NCBI GenBank assembly: GCA_015232795.1
Contig: JADFYX010000015.1
Coordinates: 1-19,942 of the forward strand
Length of the DNA stretch: 19,942 nucleotides
From: Magnetococcales bacterium
Lineage (GTDB): Bacteria > Pseudomonadota > Magnetococcia > Magnetococcales > JADFYX01
Direction: 5' to 3'
The position numbers and the translations under genes were made by a program. The notes below the pieces were generated by a model, which was given only the letters and a program-made list of their open reading frames with translations, ran no database searches and was not told the DNA's origin. Shown piece after piece: positions 7,129 through 15,682 of this stretch. Position 1 is the stretch's first letter. Each line of letters starts with the position of its first letter.

Positions 7129-7881
7129 ATGGCGAAATGGATTGCGATTACAATTATATTTCTAGCCTCCGGTCTGTTTGCCGTCTTGCAGGAACCGATG
7201 CTGTTTCTTAATCCGGGGCAAATTATCAAAGGTCATGTAAAAATTGAGAAAGATTGTTTTAAGTGTCATGACCCTTTGCTGGGACCCAGTGATGAAAAAT
7301 GTATCACCTGTCATATGCCTTCAAAAATTGGAGTTGATAAAAGTGGTAAAATCGTATTTCATCAGCAACTTCAAGAAGGCCGTTGTACCAACTGTCATAC
7401 AGATCACGTAGGAGCCAATACAGCAAAGGCTACCCATATATTTGACCATTCATTATTGATTGCAACTGAGCAGAAATCCTGTCAGAAATGCCACAACCCT
7501 CCACAGGATAATTTACACAAAGAGATGAGCAAAAAATGTGATCAGTGCCATGGAATGAAAAAATGGAAACCGGCTACCCTTGATCATACTCGTCTGTTTC
7601 GTTTTGATCGTCACCACCCTGACAAGTGTACTGATTGTCATGAGAACAACGTTTTTGAAAGCTATACCTGTTATAGTTGTCATGAGCACTCTCCTTCTAA
7701 AATTCGCCATGAACATTTGGAAGAAGGTATCCGTAATTACCAGAATTGTACAGCATGCCACCGAAGTGGTGACGAAGACGAAGCAGAAAGGATATGGCGA
7801 GAGTTGCGACGCCAAGGTATTTCACCAGATAGCATCGGGAAAGCCCAGAGGCATTTTGATTTACAACATGATGGTAATTGA
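7129..7881 (+). CDS. Membrane-anchored octaheme c-type cytochrome
   Basis: The 250-residue protein carries eight CxxCH heme-attachment motifs, starting at residues 43, 58, 86, 118, 137, 167, 181 and 207. Many additional histidines (H36, H78, H93, H103, H107, H130, H153, H162, H187, H194, H196) can act as distal ligands, so bis-His hemes of the cytochrome c3/c7 type are likely. Residues 5-20 form a hydrophobic segment with no clean cleavage site, so it is probably an uncleaved anchor with the heme domain in the periplasm. The last 38 residues are a heme-free charged tail. I chose the ATG at 7129, with GGAGG 7 nt upstream, over a longer frame from 7093 that would lie inside the cytochrome b gene. 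It probably accepts or donates electrons for the two upstream cytochromes b. Confidence 0.92.
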   Translation: MAKWIAITIIFLASGLFAVLQEPMLFLNPGQIIKGHVKIEKDCFKCHDPLLGPSDEKCITCHMPSKIGVDKSGKIVFHQQLQEGRCTNCHTDHVGANTAKATHIFDHSLLIATEQKSCQKCHNPPQDNLHKEMSKKCDQCHGMKKWKPATLDHTRLFRFDRHHPDKCTDCHENNVFESYTCYSCHEHSPSKIRHEHLEEGIRNYQNCTACHRSGDEDEAERIWRELRRQGISPDSIGKAQRHFDLQHDGN

Positions 7882-7896
7882 CAGAGTTACCATCAT
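7868..7896. other. Perfect stem-loop spanning the octaheme stop codon
   Basis: ATGATGGTAA (7868-7877) and TTACCATCAT (7887-7896) form a perfect 10-bp stem with a 9-nt loop, TTGACAGAG, that contains the end of the stop codon. No T-run follows, so this is not a typical intrinsic terminator. It may protect the 3' end of the cytochrome mRNA or bind a regulator. Confidence 0.6.
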
Positions 7897-7976
7897 ACCT
7901 AGCACAAAATAGCAAAAGTTTGTAATTTAGTGTCTGGAAAACTCTTGCCGGATCTCAAAAATATTTGGAGAGAAGA

Positions 7977-10900
7977 GTGGAGAACCTAAAAAACATTTCG
8001 ACTAGAATAGGGGGTCCGTGGGTTTGGGTGACGCCTGTTTTTCTGATTGCGATTCTTGTTCCAATTAGCAAATACAACTACCTTCTCTACCATTCCTTAT
8101 CAGAATTTTTAGCCATCAGCATCGCATTGCTGATGGGGGTCGTAGTCTGGCAAACTTTTCAATTTTCCAAGAACCACTTTCTCATGTACTTGGGATGCGG
8201 ATACCTATGGATTGGTCTGTTGGATCTGTTCCACCTATTGTCTTTCCCAGGGTTACATATTTTTCCCGAGTTGAGCAAACCCCCAAATCTTAGCTCGCAG
8301 TTGTGGTTGGCGGCTCGCTATCTAGAAGCATTACTTTTGTTCTCAGCCCCACTGTTCTTATCCCGTAAGGTGATACGTTTAGGAGCTGTATCTGCCTATG
8401 GTGTCTTGGCACTCTTGCTGCTGTATTTAATTTTTACGGGACTATTTCCTGATACCTTCGTGTCTGGCTATGGGTTGACACCTTTTAAGATCTGGAGTGA
8501 ATACCTGATTATGCTACTGCTTGCGGTTGCAATGGTTTGGCTTCTACTCCGCCGTAGTCTTATAGATCCTTTAATCCTGCTACTGACACTGACCTCCATA
8601 GCCCTGACCATCAGTGCGGAGTTGGCTTTCACTCTATATACAAGCCCATACGGGACAGCTAATCTTATTGGCCATTTACTGAAAATCTCTTCTTTCTGGC
8701 TCATCGCTCGTGCCATCATTCATACTACTTTAACATCGCCTTATAGAACTATGGCTCGCAACTCCAGTACCTATAATGCTATTCCTCAACCTATAGTGGT
8801 AGTTGACCACAATGGTATTATCCAAATTGCAAATCCAGCAGTGCAAAAGCTAACAGGGTTATCTGAAAGTGAATTGCAAGGAATGGAGTGTCATTCACTC
8901 CTGCATCCCAAGAACATTTCTCGTGAGTCTTGTCTTGTATGCCAATCTATAACCGATGGGCAACCATTGACCGACGAACTGCTCTTTTATCCGGCCCAAG
9001 AGTGCTGGTGGAGCGTTAATTTATCTCCCGTGCAAGAGTCAGAAGGCATTCAGGGCATGGTACATCAGGCTTTGGATGTCACCAAAAGACTTAGTTATGA
9101 AACCATCAGTGCAAACAATCAGCTCCGCCTACAACTACTCATGGAGTTAAATCGTGAGGCCCAAGAGTTAACGGAAAAAGAACTCTGCAACAGCTCCTTG
9201 GAAATTGCTGTCACCATTACTAAAAGCGAGGTCGGATACTTACATCTTGTGTCTGAAAATCAGGAAGATATAACCTTGGTAAGTTGGAGCAAGAAAACCT
9301 TGGAAAACTGCCATGTAGAAGGTCATGACATGCATTACCCTGTGGTCAGTGCTGGAATTTGGGCCGACTCCCTACGCCAACAACAGCCAGTGATCCATAA
9401 TGATTACCCGAATCAACATGATAAGCGTGGTTTACCCCAAGGGCATTTTCCACTCAAAAGACATATGAGTGTGCCGGGCATGGATCAGAAAAAGGTTGGT
9501 ATGATTCTTGGTGTAGGAAACAAGGCTACACCGTATGATCAAAACGATGTCAACCAACTACAACTTCTTGCCAACGATATCCTTACGATATTGATGCGCC
9601 ACCGGGCTGAAAATTCATTGAGCCTGGCAAAGCACAAGTTAGAGACGTTAATAGATAGCATTTCCGATGCACTGGTTGTTGTTGATATTAAACGTTTAAT
9701 TACTGGAATTAATCAGGGATTTACCGATCTCTTTGGGTACGAATTGGATGATGTAAAAGGCAAATCTACTAGCATTTTTTATGAGAGCAAAAGTGAGTTT
9801 GATAGACAAGGAAAGTTGCGTTACAACCTTTCAGTTGCAGAATCTTTTAAGCCATATATTGTTAAATACAAAAAAAAGGATGGGACCATATTTCCGGGAG
9901 AAACCCTTGGAAGAAAAATTCAGACTACAGACGGTAATACATTAGGATTTTACGGTTTAATTCGAGATGTCTCAGAACGGTTGGTAAAAGAAGATCAATT
10001 GCGTCGCTCTCAGAAGATGGATGCCATATTGCAACTCACTGGTGGAATTTCCCACGACTTCAATAATATTTTAAGCATCATAATTGGAAATGCTGAGTTA
10101 CTCAAACTCCAAGAGGTCAAAGGGAATAAAAAATATGGGTACATTGAGGCAATTGAGCAATCAAGTAAACGAGCAATAGATTTGACAAAGCAGTTACTCA
10201 GTTTTTCTCTGCCCCAAGCATATAACACCTCTATTATAAATATAAACAGTGTAATCAAAGCTAAAGAGAATCTTATAGCTCGCTCAATTACTCCTCAGAT
10301 AGAAGTTTATCAGCATCTGGCAGAGGATTTATGGTCGACAAAAATAAATATTGGAGATTTTGAGGATGCTCTACTAAACCTAATTCTTAATGCACGCGAT
10401 GCTATGCACGGCAATGGCCAGTTAAGCATCGAAACAGTTAACTGCACATTGGATAATGCCTATTGCTCAATCAACCCCGGTGTAAAGCCTGGAAATTATG
10501 TGCAACTGGTTGTCAGTGATACAGGTGATGGTATACCCCATGAAATTCAGGAACACATATTTGAGCCATTTTTCACCACTAAACCAAAGGGCAAAGGCAC
10601 AGGGCTTGGTTTGGCCCAGGTATTTGGTTTTATCAAACGAACTGAGGGACACATCAAGGTTTACTCTGAGGCTAAAATTAGTGCAGGAACTTCTATCCGG
10701 CTCTACCTACCCAAGAGCGATATAGGAAATCATGAAGATGAGATAAAAGAAGATATTGAAAAAACGGTACCTAGTGGCTCTGAAACAGTGCTTGTTGTGG
10801 ATGATGAAGAAGGATTGGTAAAACTGGCACAAGAGTCGCTACAGTCGTTGGGCTACAAGGTGTTAACTGCGGGAGGTGGACGAGAGGCTTTAGAACAATT

Positions 10901-11387
10901 ATCTATGGAACCCAATATTGCACTGTTGTTTAGTGATGTTGTTATGCCAGGTGGATTAAATGGTTATGAACTTGCCAACCAAGCAGTTTCCGACAGGCCT
11001 GACCTCAAAGTGATGCTCACATCTGGATATACCGAAAAGACTATAGCCAAGAACGGGTTGGCCAGATTCAACGCTAATCTTCTTGCAAAACCCTATAACC
11101 AGTCTGAAATGGCCAAAAGAATTCGTGGGTTACTTGATGAGCAGGTATCACTAAATAATCCTCCATCGCAAGATCACGAATTGACTCTTAACGATTTTTC
11201 TGACCTACCCAAGCAAACTATTTCAAATCTTTATAAAGCTGCTGTAGCTGGAGACTTTGAATCTCTTATGATGACAATCAACAAATTAAGCCAGACACAT
11301 TCAAAACTATCCAATAAACTTGAGAAATTAGTTGATGATTTTCAGTTTAAGAAAATTACTGATCTACTTGAGAACTTTCAGAAATAA
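7977..11387 (+). CDS. MASE3-PAS-GAF-PAS hybrid histidine kinase
   Basis: This large membrane sensor (about 1136 residues) begins with a MASE3-like domain of seven or eight helices (1-260; GCGYLWIGLLDLFHLLSFPG). A PAS domain follows (about 265-375), then a GAF domain of the type with GIWADSLRQQQPVI, RHMSVPG and GVGNKATPYD (about 395-545), and a second PAS (about 555-675). The kinase core has H693 (GGISHDFNNIL), an N-box (LILNARDA), G1 (SDTGDGIP) and GKGTGLGL. A receiver domain holds D987 (FSDVVMPG), and about 70 residues of mostly helical tail follow. It was likely named a generic multi-sensor hybrid kinase in other genomes. The GTG start at 7977 has GGAG 6 nt upstream; a TTG at 7965 would add four residues. 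No response regulator partner is adjacent. The signal may be redox or energy state, as judged only from neighbours. Confidence 0.9.
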   Translation: MENLKNISTRIGGPWVWVTPVFLIAILVPISKYNYLLYHSLSEFLAISIALLMGVVVWQTFQFSKNHFLMYLGCGYLWIGLLDLFHLLSFPGLHIFPELSKPPNLSSQLWLAARYLEALLLFSAPLFLSRKVIRLGAVSAYGVLALLLLYLIFTGLFPDTFVSGYGLTPFKIWSEYLIMLLLAVAMVWLLLRRSLIDPLILLLTLTSIALTISAELAFTLYTSPYGTANLIGHLLKISSFWLIARAIIHTTLTSPYRTMARNSSTYNAIPQPIVVVDHNGIIQIANPAVQKLTGLSESELQGMECHSLLHPKNISRESCLVCQSITDGQPLTDELLFYPAQECWWSVNLSPVQESEGIQGMVHQALDVTKRLSYETISANNQLRLQLLMELNREAQELTEKELCNSSLEIAVTITKSEVGYLHLVSENQEDITLVSWSKKTLENCHVEGHDMHYPVVSAGIWADSLRQQQPVIHNDYPNQHDKRGLPQGHFPLKRHMSVPGMDQKKVGMILGVGNKATPYDQNDVNQLQLLANDILTILMRHRAENSLSLAKHKLETLIDSISDALVVVDIKRLITGINQGFTDLFGYELDDVKGKSTSIFYESKSEFDRQGKLRYNLSVAESFKPYIVKYKKKDGTIFPGETLGRKIQTTDGNTLGFYGLIRDVSERLVKEDQLRRSQKMDAILQLTGGISHDFNNILSIIIGNAELLKLQEVKGNKKYGYIEAIEQSSKRAIDLTKQLLSFSLPQAYNTSIININSVIKAKENLIARSITPQIEVYQHLAEDLWSTKINIGDFEDALLNLILNARDAMHGNGQLSIETVNCTLDNAYCSINPGVKPGNYVQLVVSDTGDGIPHEIQEHIFEPFFTTKPKGKGTGLGLAQVFGFIKRTEGHIKVYSEAKISAGTSIRLYLPKSDIGNHEDEIKEDIEKTVPSGSETVLVVDDEEGLVKLAQESLQSLGYKVLTAGGGREALEQLSMEPNIALLFSDVVMPGGLNGYELANQAVSDRPDLKVMLTSGYTEKTIAKNGLARFNANLLAKPYNQSEMAKRIRGLLDEQVSLNNPPSQDHELTLNDFSDLPKQTISNLYKAAVAGDFESLMMTINKLSQTHSKLSNKLEKLVDDFQFKKITDLLENFQK

Positions 11388-11620
11388 AACACATTAGAAA
11401 AACAAATGAGCAATTATTAAAGCAGTCACTCTCATATATTCTATCCGACACTCTCGTAGAATATTGTGGCCCTGTCCAATAATTTTTTACCGGAGATCTA
11501 GGTTAAAATATTAAGAAAAAATTTTTCAAGTATCTGCAATAATCCTGTATATTTTATCACAGACGATATTTGTGATAGGTTGAGGGATATTCCATCTTAA
11601 TTATTGGTGATGAGGATGTT
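11388..11620. promoter_or_regulatory. AT-rich intergenic region with an inverted repeat, upstream of the HD-GYP gene
   Basis: This 233-nt gap holds no convincing gene. It contains an inverted repeat TATCACA (11555-11561) / TGTGATA (11571-11577) with a 9-nt centre, sitting just after a possible -10 (TATATT, about 11549-11554). A second small palindrome, GAAAAAATTTTTC, lies near 11514-11526. GAGG about 6 nt before 11621 serves as ribosome site. The repeat is a candidate operator for the downstream gene; no clear terminator for the hybrid kinase gene is seen. Confidence 0.4.
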
Positions 11621-13405
11621 ATGGGGCTGACTGAAAACACGGTTACAAAATCGACGGGACTTTATCCCATTCGTAGTCTTATTTTTTTATTGATTACCAT
11701 CATCATTGTTCTGGCCCTAGCCTTAATTGGCTACCTCCACTGGCGCAATCACCTTTTTGTAGAGCAAGAGAACATCATCAACCACTTTCACCTTAACACC
11801 GTCCGTCATGCTGCGCGGATCAAGGAGGAGATCACCCAATTACGTGCCCATCACGCTGAGGAGCATCTAGGTGATATTGATGATTATCACAAGCTCAGAC
11901 TACCAGAATTTCAGTTCAACCATATCCAGATCATCAGCCAGCAAATTGATGCCATTGGCAAACTGGCAATACGATTCCAAGGGGTCATGGCTGAAGATGA
12001 CTCATTGGGACGATTACAACGACGGTTAGCGTTGGATGTGACGGAACTCAATAAAATCTGGCAGGGAAGTATGGTGGCTGATAGCATTGATCCCTTCTTT
12101 GAATCCTCCAACGATGCCATCGTCAAGTTGTTCAATGATGTGCAGATTTTTCAACAACTACACAGCCAAAAAGCCAAAAAACTGGAGCAGATTTTGATCT
12201 TGCGCAAAGGCTTTTACGACACCCTGCTCTATTATCTAGCTGCAACATTCGCCTTAGTTGGGCTTTTTCTGACCCGACGCATCCTAGGACAGATAAAAAA
12301 AGAGATCAACCATCGATTATCGGTGGAGAAAGCCATGAACTTGCAAGAGATGGCGGTGGAAAAGACCGTGTTGGCCCTGGATGTGCAAAAACGCTCCAAC
12401 CGAACCATGGTCATGGCTTTGGCAGATCTGGCTGAGAATAGGGATAGCAACACCGGTGAACACGTCATCCGCGTTGCCCGAATGGCCCATGAAATCGCCT
12501 CTGAACTACAATCACAGGGTAACGAAGTGATCGATGCTCAATTTATGGAGCAGATCGCCATTGCCAGCATGCTCCATGATCTTGGCAAAGTCTCTACTCC
12601 TGACAAAGTTCTGCTAAAGCCAGGACCCTTAAACCATTCAGAGCGGGCAATCATGAAGCTCCACCCCCAAGTGGGAGGAAATCTGCTGGAGAAAATCAAG
12701 GCTACCCAGGAGAGCAAATCTTATTTGGAGATGGCCGTGCGTATCGCCAGTTATCACCACGAGCAGTACAAAGGGGGTGGCTACCCCAAGGGATTGGTAG
12801 CAGAGGAAATCCCTCTGGAGGCCCGGATCGTTGCTGTCTCGGATGTCTATGACGCTCTCACCTCATGGCGTCCCTATAAAGATCCATGGCCCAAGGAAAA
12901 GGCCCATGCCTTTATAATGGCAAAATCAGGCACCATGTTCGACCCCAAAGTAGTAGCAGCATTTGAAATAGTCATGGCCGCAAGAGAAGAGACTACGGTA
13001 ATGCACTGGGAAGAGGCAATGAGCGTTGGTATCGCAGTCCTGGACAACGACCATAAAACCCTGATAGCTGTGATCAATCAGTTGAGCCGTTCCCACCAGA
13101 AAGGTGACCCGGTCTTGGTTGAACTGGTTCTGGATGAACTCTTCAACTATACCGTACGCCATTTCGAGCGCGAGGAAATATTATTAATGGAGAAAGGATA
13201 CCCGGAGTATATAACTCATAAGCAGATCCACAACCGATTTGCCCAAGAGGTCTCAGGAATCCGTCGCAGCTATTTTCATAATCATAGTTTACAAACCTCG
13301 GAACAGATCTACAAGTTGCTGAAAAATTGGCTACGCAGTCATATCTTGGTGGAGGATAAAAGCTACTCAAAATGGCTTTTTGAACAGGGCACCCTTGGGG
13401 AATAA
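11621..13405 (+). CDS. Membrane HD-GYP c-di-GMP phosphodiesterase with bacteriohemerythrin domain
   Basis: The 594-residue protein likely degrades cyclic di-GMP under control of oxygen, NO or redox state. One membrane helix (about 19-40), a periplasmic helical domain of about 160 residues and a second helix (about 203-220) precede the cytoplasmic part. The HD-GYP domain (about 260-445) has H319/D320 (MLHDLGK), H379-H380-E381 and GGGYPKGL, plus VSDVYDALTSWRPYK; the usual GxGYP signature is therefore intact. A bacteriohemerythrin domain (about 462-594) follows, with all seven expected diiron ligands: H478, H514, E518, H533, H537, H574 and D579. The diiron site can bind O2 reversibly in the family. 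The ATG has GAGG about 6 nt upstream. It converges with the SLC13 gene and is separated from it by a palindromic element. Confidence 0.92.
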   Translation: MGLTENTVTKSTGLYPIRSLIFLLITIIIVLALALIGYLHWRNHLFVEQENIINHFHLNTVRHAARIKEEITQLRAHHAEEHLGDIDDYHKLRLPEFQFNHIQIISQQIDAIGKLAIRFQGVMAEDDSLGRLQRRLALDVTELNKIWQGSMVADSIDPFFESSNDAIVKLFNDVQIFQQLHSQKAKKLEQILILRKGFYDTLLYYLAATFALVGLFLTRRILGQIKKEINHRLSVEKAMNLQEMAVEKTVLALDVQKRSNRTMVMALADLAENRDSNTGEHVIRVARMAHEIASELQSQGNEVIDAQFMEQIAIASMLHDLGKVSTPDKVLLKPGPLNHSERAIMKLHPQVGGNLLEKIKATQESKSYLEMAVRIASYHHEQYKGGGYPKGLVAEEIPLEARIVAVSDVYDALTSWRPYKDPWPKEKAHAFIMAKSGTMFDPKVVAAFEIVMAAREETTVMHWEEAMSVGIAVLDNDHKTLIAVINQLSRSHQKGDPVLVELVLDELFNYTVRHFEREEILLMEKGYPEYITHKQIHNRFAQEVSGIRRSYFHNHSLQTSEQIYKLLKNWLRSHILVEDKSYSKWLFEQGTLGE

Positions 13406-13410
13406 GAGCC

Positions 13411-13456
13411 CTAGATTCAGCAATTGGCAGCGCATAGCAACAACAGCCGAATCTAG
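13411..13456. repeat. Palindromic repeat, copy 2, between convergent genes
   Basis: The inverted arms CTAGATTCAGC (13411-13421) and GCCGAATCTAG (13446-13456) pair with one mismatch around a 24-nt centre. The left part repeats the element at 2917-2948 (about 21 of 24 positions). It lies 5 nt after the stop of the HD-GYP gene and before the end of the opposing SLC13 gene, where it could also act as a transcription-ending hairpin, although no T-run follows directly. Confidence 0.6.
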
Positions 13457-13512
13457 ATAATATCTCTTGATTTCTTTTTAGCGTGAAGGGAATTTCTAGT
13501 AGGTATGAAATA

Positions 13513-15474
13513 TCAGTAGACAATTCCCATGGTGACCATTAATACAACCAGAAACAGTATCGTCATTATGCCCCCTGCCCTCATAAAGTCAGCTACCCGG
13601 TATCCTGCTGGCCCCATAATCAAAGCATTGACTTGATGGGTTGGAATGAGAAACGAGTTGGAAGTTGCAAGGGCAACTGTAAGAGCAAAAACCGCAGGGT
13701 CAGCACCAGCCCCCACCGCAATATTGACCGCCAAAGGTACGAGAAGAACAGTCGCTCCTACGTTTGACATAACCAAAGTAAAAAAAGTAGACAAAACTGC
13801 AATAGCAGTCTGCAATACCCAAATGGGAGTTTCTCCCAATCCACTTAGCACCCCACTTGCAATCCATGCAGCGGTACCGGATGTCTCAACAGCACCACCG
13901 AGAGGGATCAAGCTGGCAAGTAGAAAAACTGTCTTCCAACTTACCGCTTCGTATGCCTCGTCAATATCGAGAACTCCCGAAATAATCATTCCAAGGGCTC
14001 CGGTTAAAAGTGAGACGGAGAGCCTGAGGTCGGTAAAGAGCACCATAGATAGGGCAATCGCAAAAAATATACCTGCCCACCCCACCTTGTGAGGTCTTAG
14101 CTCCTCCTTGGGATATTCCGAGGTAACAACCAAAAAATTATGATGATCTTTCTCCAGTCGGGCCAAGCTCTCCCAACTGGTATGTACAACCAGAGTGTCA
14201 CCAGCCTGAAGTGGTAGGGAACGAATTCCCTCTCCCTCTTGCATGGTTTCACCATTGCGGTGCAAACCCACCATTGAGAGACCTGTCTGTTTACGCAACC
14301 AGACATCACGAGCGCTCTTACCAACCATATTTGAACCAGGAGGAATGACCACCTCTGCAATTCCTGCTTGGGAATCTGACAATGCTTCTGAGAAAACACC
14401 TAGATCTTTGTGAATTTTGCAACCCCAATCTTTAGCCCAGTCTTCAATCTCCTCCTTAATTCCCATCACACCCAACTGCATACCATTTTTCAGTAAAAAA
14501 TCCCGATCCATGCCGTTATGTCCCATAACAACTTGACCAGTTAGACGGGTGGCAGCAATTACGCGAATTTTATGGTGGTCTACGTCATGCTCTACATCAA
14601 AAAGTGTCTTGCCATCCATTTTGCTTTTTTTCGGGAGGGATACTACCCAAAGCACATAATCAAGGCCATAGATCTCTTGAAAATAGTCCATGGGACTAAC
14701 CGCCATTGCACCTTTGCCTCCAGAGGTGGGCAGTACAAAGCGTCCAGCAACGATAAAATAGATAATACCTGTCGCTACTAAAGCCAACCCAACGGGGGTT
14801 ACGGAAAACAGCCCCCAGGTTTCCATCTGGTTTTCAGGAGGCAGTATCGCATTGGAGTTTAATATTAAATCATTCAGCAAGATAAGAGGGCTGGAACCAA
14901 CCATGGTTACAGTACCACCGAGAATTGCACAAAATCCCATGGGCATAAGCAACCGCGACAAAGGAAGTCCACTACGGGCAGAAATACGGCTTACAACGGG
15001 AATAAAAAGAGCAGCAGCCCCTACATTTTGCATAAAGCTTGAGATAATTCCTACCGTACTGGAAATGATGGGAATAATCCGTTTCTCAGAGGTTCCACCC
15101 ACCTTCATTATGAGAACAGCCATTTTGCTCATGATACCGGTTTTATCCAAACCCGCTCCAATGATCATCACAGCAATGATAGAGATAACAGCGTTAGAAG
15201 CAAAACCATTGAAGAGTTGTTGATTATCAACCAACCCCTTTTCCAGCCCCATTAACGGAGCAAAGAGCGAGCTAAGCCCCAGCAATACCATAACCAGTAT
15301 AGCTGCCACATCTACCCCCACCACCTCAAAGACAAAAAGAAAAATGGTTAAATATAGAACCCCCACCACCCAAGCCACTTGAATATTAGGAACCAAAGTA
15401 ATGGTGTAAAGACATGCGATAGTGAAAAGAAGACCAGCAATGAGTGTTTTTTTATGAATAGCAAGCTGTGACAT
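13513..15474 (-). CDS. SLC13/DASS-type anion permease with internal RCK (TrkA_C) domains
   Basis: This 653-residue inner-membrane transporter has two blocks of membrane helices (about 10-245 and 460-653) separated by a soluble stretch with two TrkA_C-like domains (about 280-360 and 375-455; the second contains EVVIPPGSNMVGKSARD and LQAGDTLVV). That organisation matches SLC13 permeases of bacteria used for sulfate and other anions. Each helix block has its own transport signature: SFMQNVGAAALFIPV with GSSPLILLN, and VMSNVGATVLLVP with SNSFLIPTHQVN. The ATG is preceded by GAGG about 11 nt away. It lies 208 nt downstream of soeC on the same strand and probably has its own promoter. Sulfate or sulfite transport is suggested by the soe genes; the family also carries dicarboxylates and other ions. 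Confidence 0.85.
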   Translation of the reverse strand: MSQLAIHKKTLIAGLLFTIACLYTITLVPNIQVAWVVGVLYLTIFLFVFEVVGVDVAAILVMVLLGLSSLFAPLMGLEKGLVDNQQLFNGFASNAVISIIAVMIIGAGLDKTGIMSKMAVLIMKVGGTSEKRIIPIISSTVGIISSFMQNVGAAALFIPVVSRISARSGLPLSRLLMPMGFCAILGGTVTMVGSSPLILLNDLILNSNAILPPENQMETWGLFSVTPVGLALVATGIIYFIVAGRFVLPTSGGKGAMAVSPMDYFQEIYGLDYVLWVVSLPKKSKMDGKTLFDVEHDVDHHKIRVIAATRLTGQVVMGHNGMDRDFLLKNGMQLGVMGIKEEIEDWAKDWGCKIHKDLGVFSEALSDSQAGIAEVVIPPGSNMVGKSARDVWLRKQTGLSMVGLHRNGETMQEGEGIRSLPLQAGDTLVVHTSWESLARLEKDHHNFLVVTSEYPKEELRPHKVGWAGIFFAIALSMVLFTDLRLSVSLLTGALGMIISGVLDIDEAYEAVSWKTVFLLASLIPLGGAVETSGTAAWIASGVLSGLGETPIWVLQTAIAVLSTFFTLVMSNVGATVLLVPLAVNIAVGAGADPAVFALTVALATSNSFLIPTHQVNALIMGPAGYRVADFMRAGGIMTILFLVVLMVTMGIVY

Positions 15475-15682
15475 GTAACTTGAAACCTCAGATACGTTAG
15501 CGTTTATATATCTTTTTATTGTTTAAAAACAAGGATAAAAAAACTATACAAAAAAAAGTATACCTCTTAACTAAGTTTAGCAATGGATTTTCAGCATTTC
15601 TTGAGAGTTGCTTTTAAACAATATTTACCAAATAGGGCACATTATTTACAAAAACGAGCACATATTTGCTAAATCTGTATGC
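15475..15682. promoter_or_regulatory. AT-rich intergenic region upstream of the SLC13 permease gene
   Basis: This 208-nt stretch between soeC and the permease gene has no credible coding frame. On the minus strand a possible promoter is TTGCTA (15583-15578) and TATACT (15562-15557), with a short 15-nt spacer. A-rich tracts (around 15535-15557 on the plus strand, T-runs on the minus strand) and the palindrome TTGTTT/AAACAA near 15518-15532 are visible. The reading is tentative. Confidence 0.35.

Noticed and set aside
3436..7881. A magnetosome-like cluster (a CDF resembling MamB/MamM, plus multiheme cytochromes)
   Set aside because: The CDF is about 100 residues longer than MamB or MamM and pairs with ACR3; no other mam-type gene is present and the cytochrome lacks the magnetochrome pattern.
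7878..7883. TTGACA as a -35 box for the hybrid kinase gene
   Set aside because: No acceptable -10 is found 16-18 nt downstream, and the hexamer is the loop of a perfect hairpin.
11555..11577. CRP or FNR binding site
   Set aside because: Those need TGTGA-N6-TCACA or TTGAT-N4-ATCAA; here the half-sites are TCACA then TGTGA with a 9-nt centre, the reverse arrangement.
13143..13523. 126-codon minus-strand frame over the end of the HD-GYP gene
   Set aside because: It is antisense to the hemerythrin domain, whose seven ligands are intact, and the frame also runs through the palindromic repeat.
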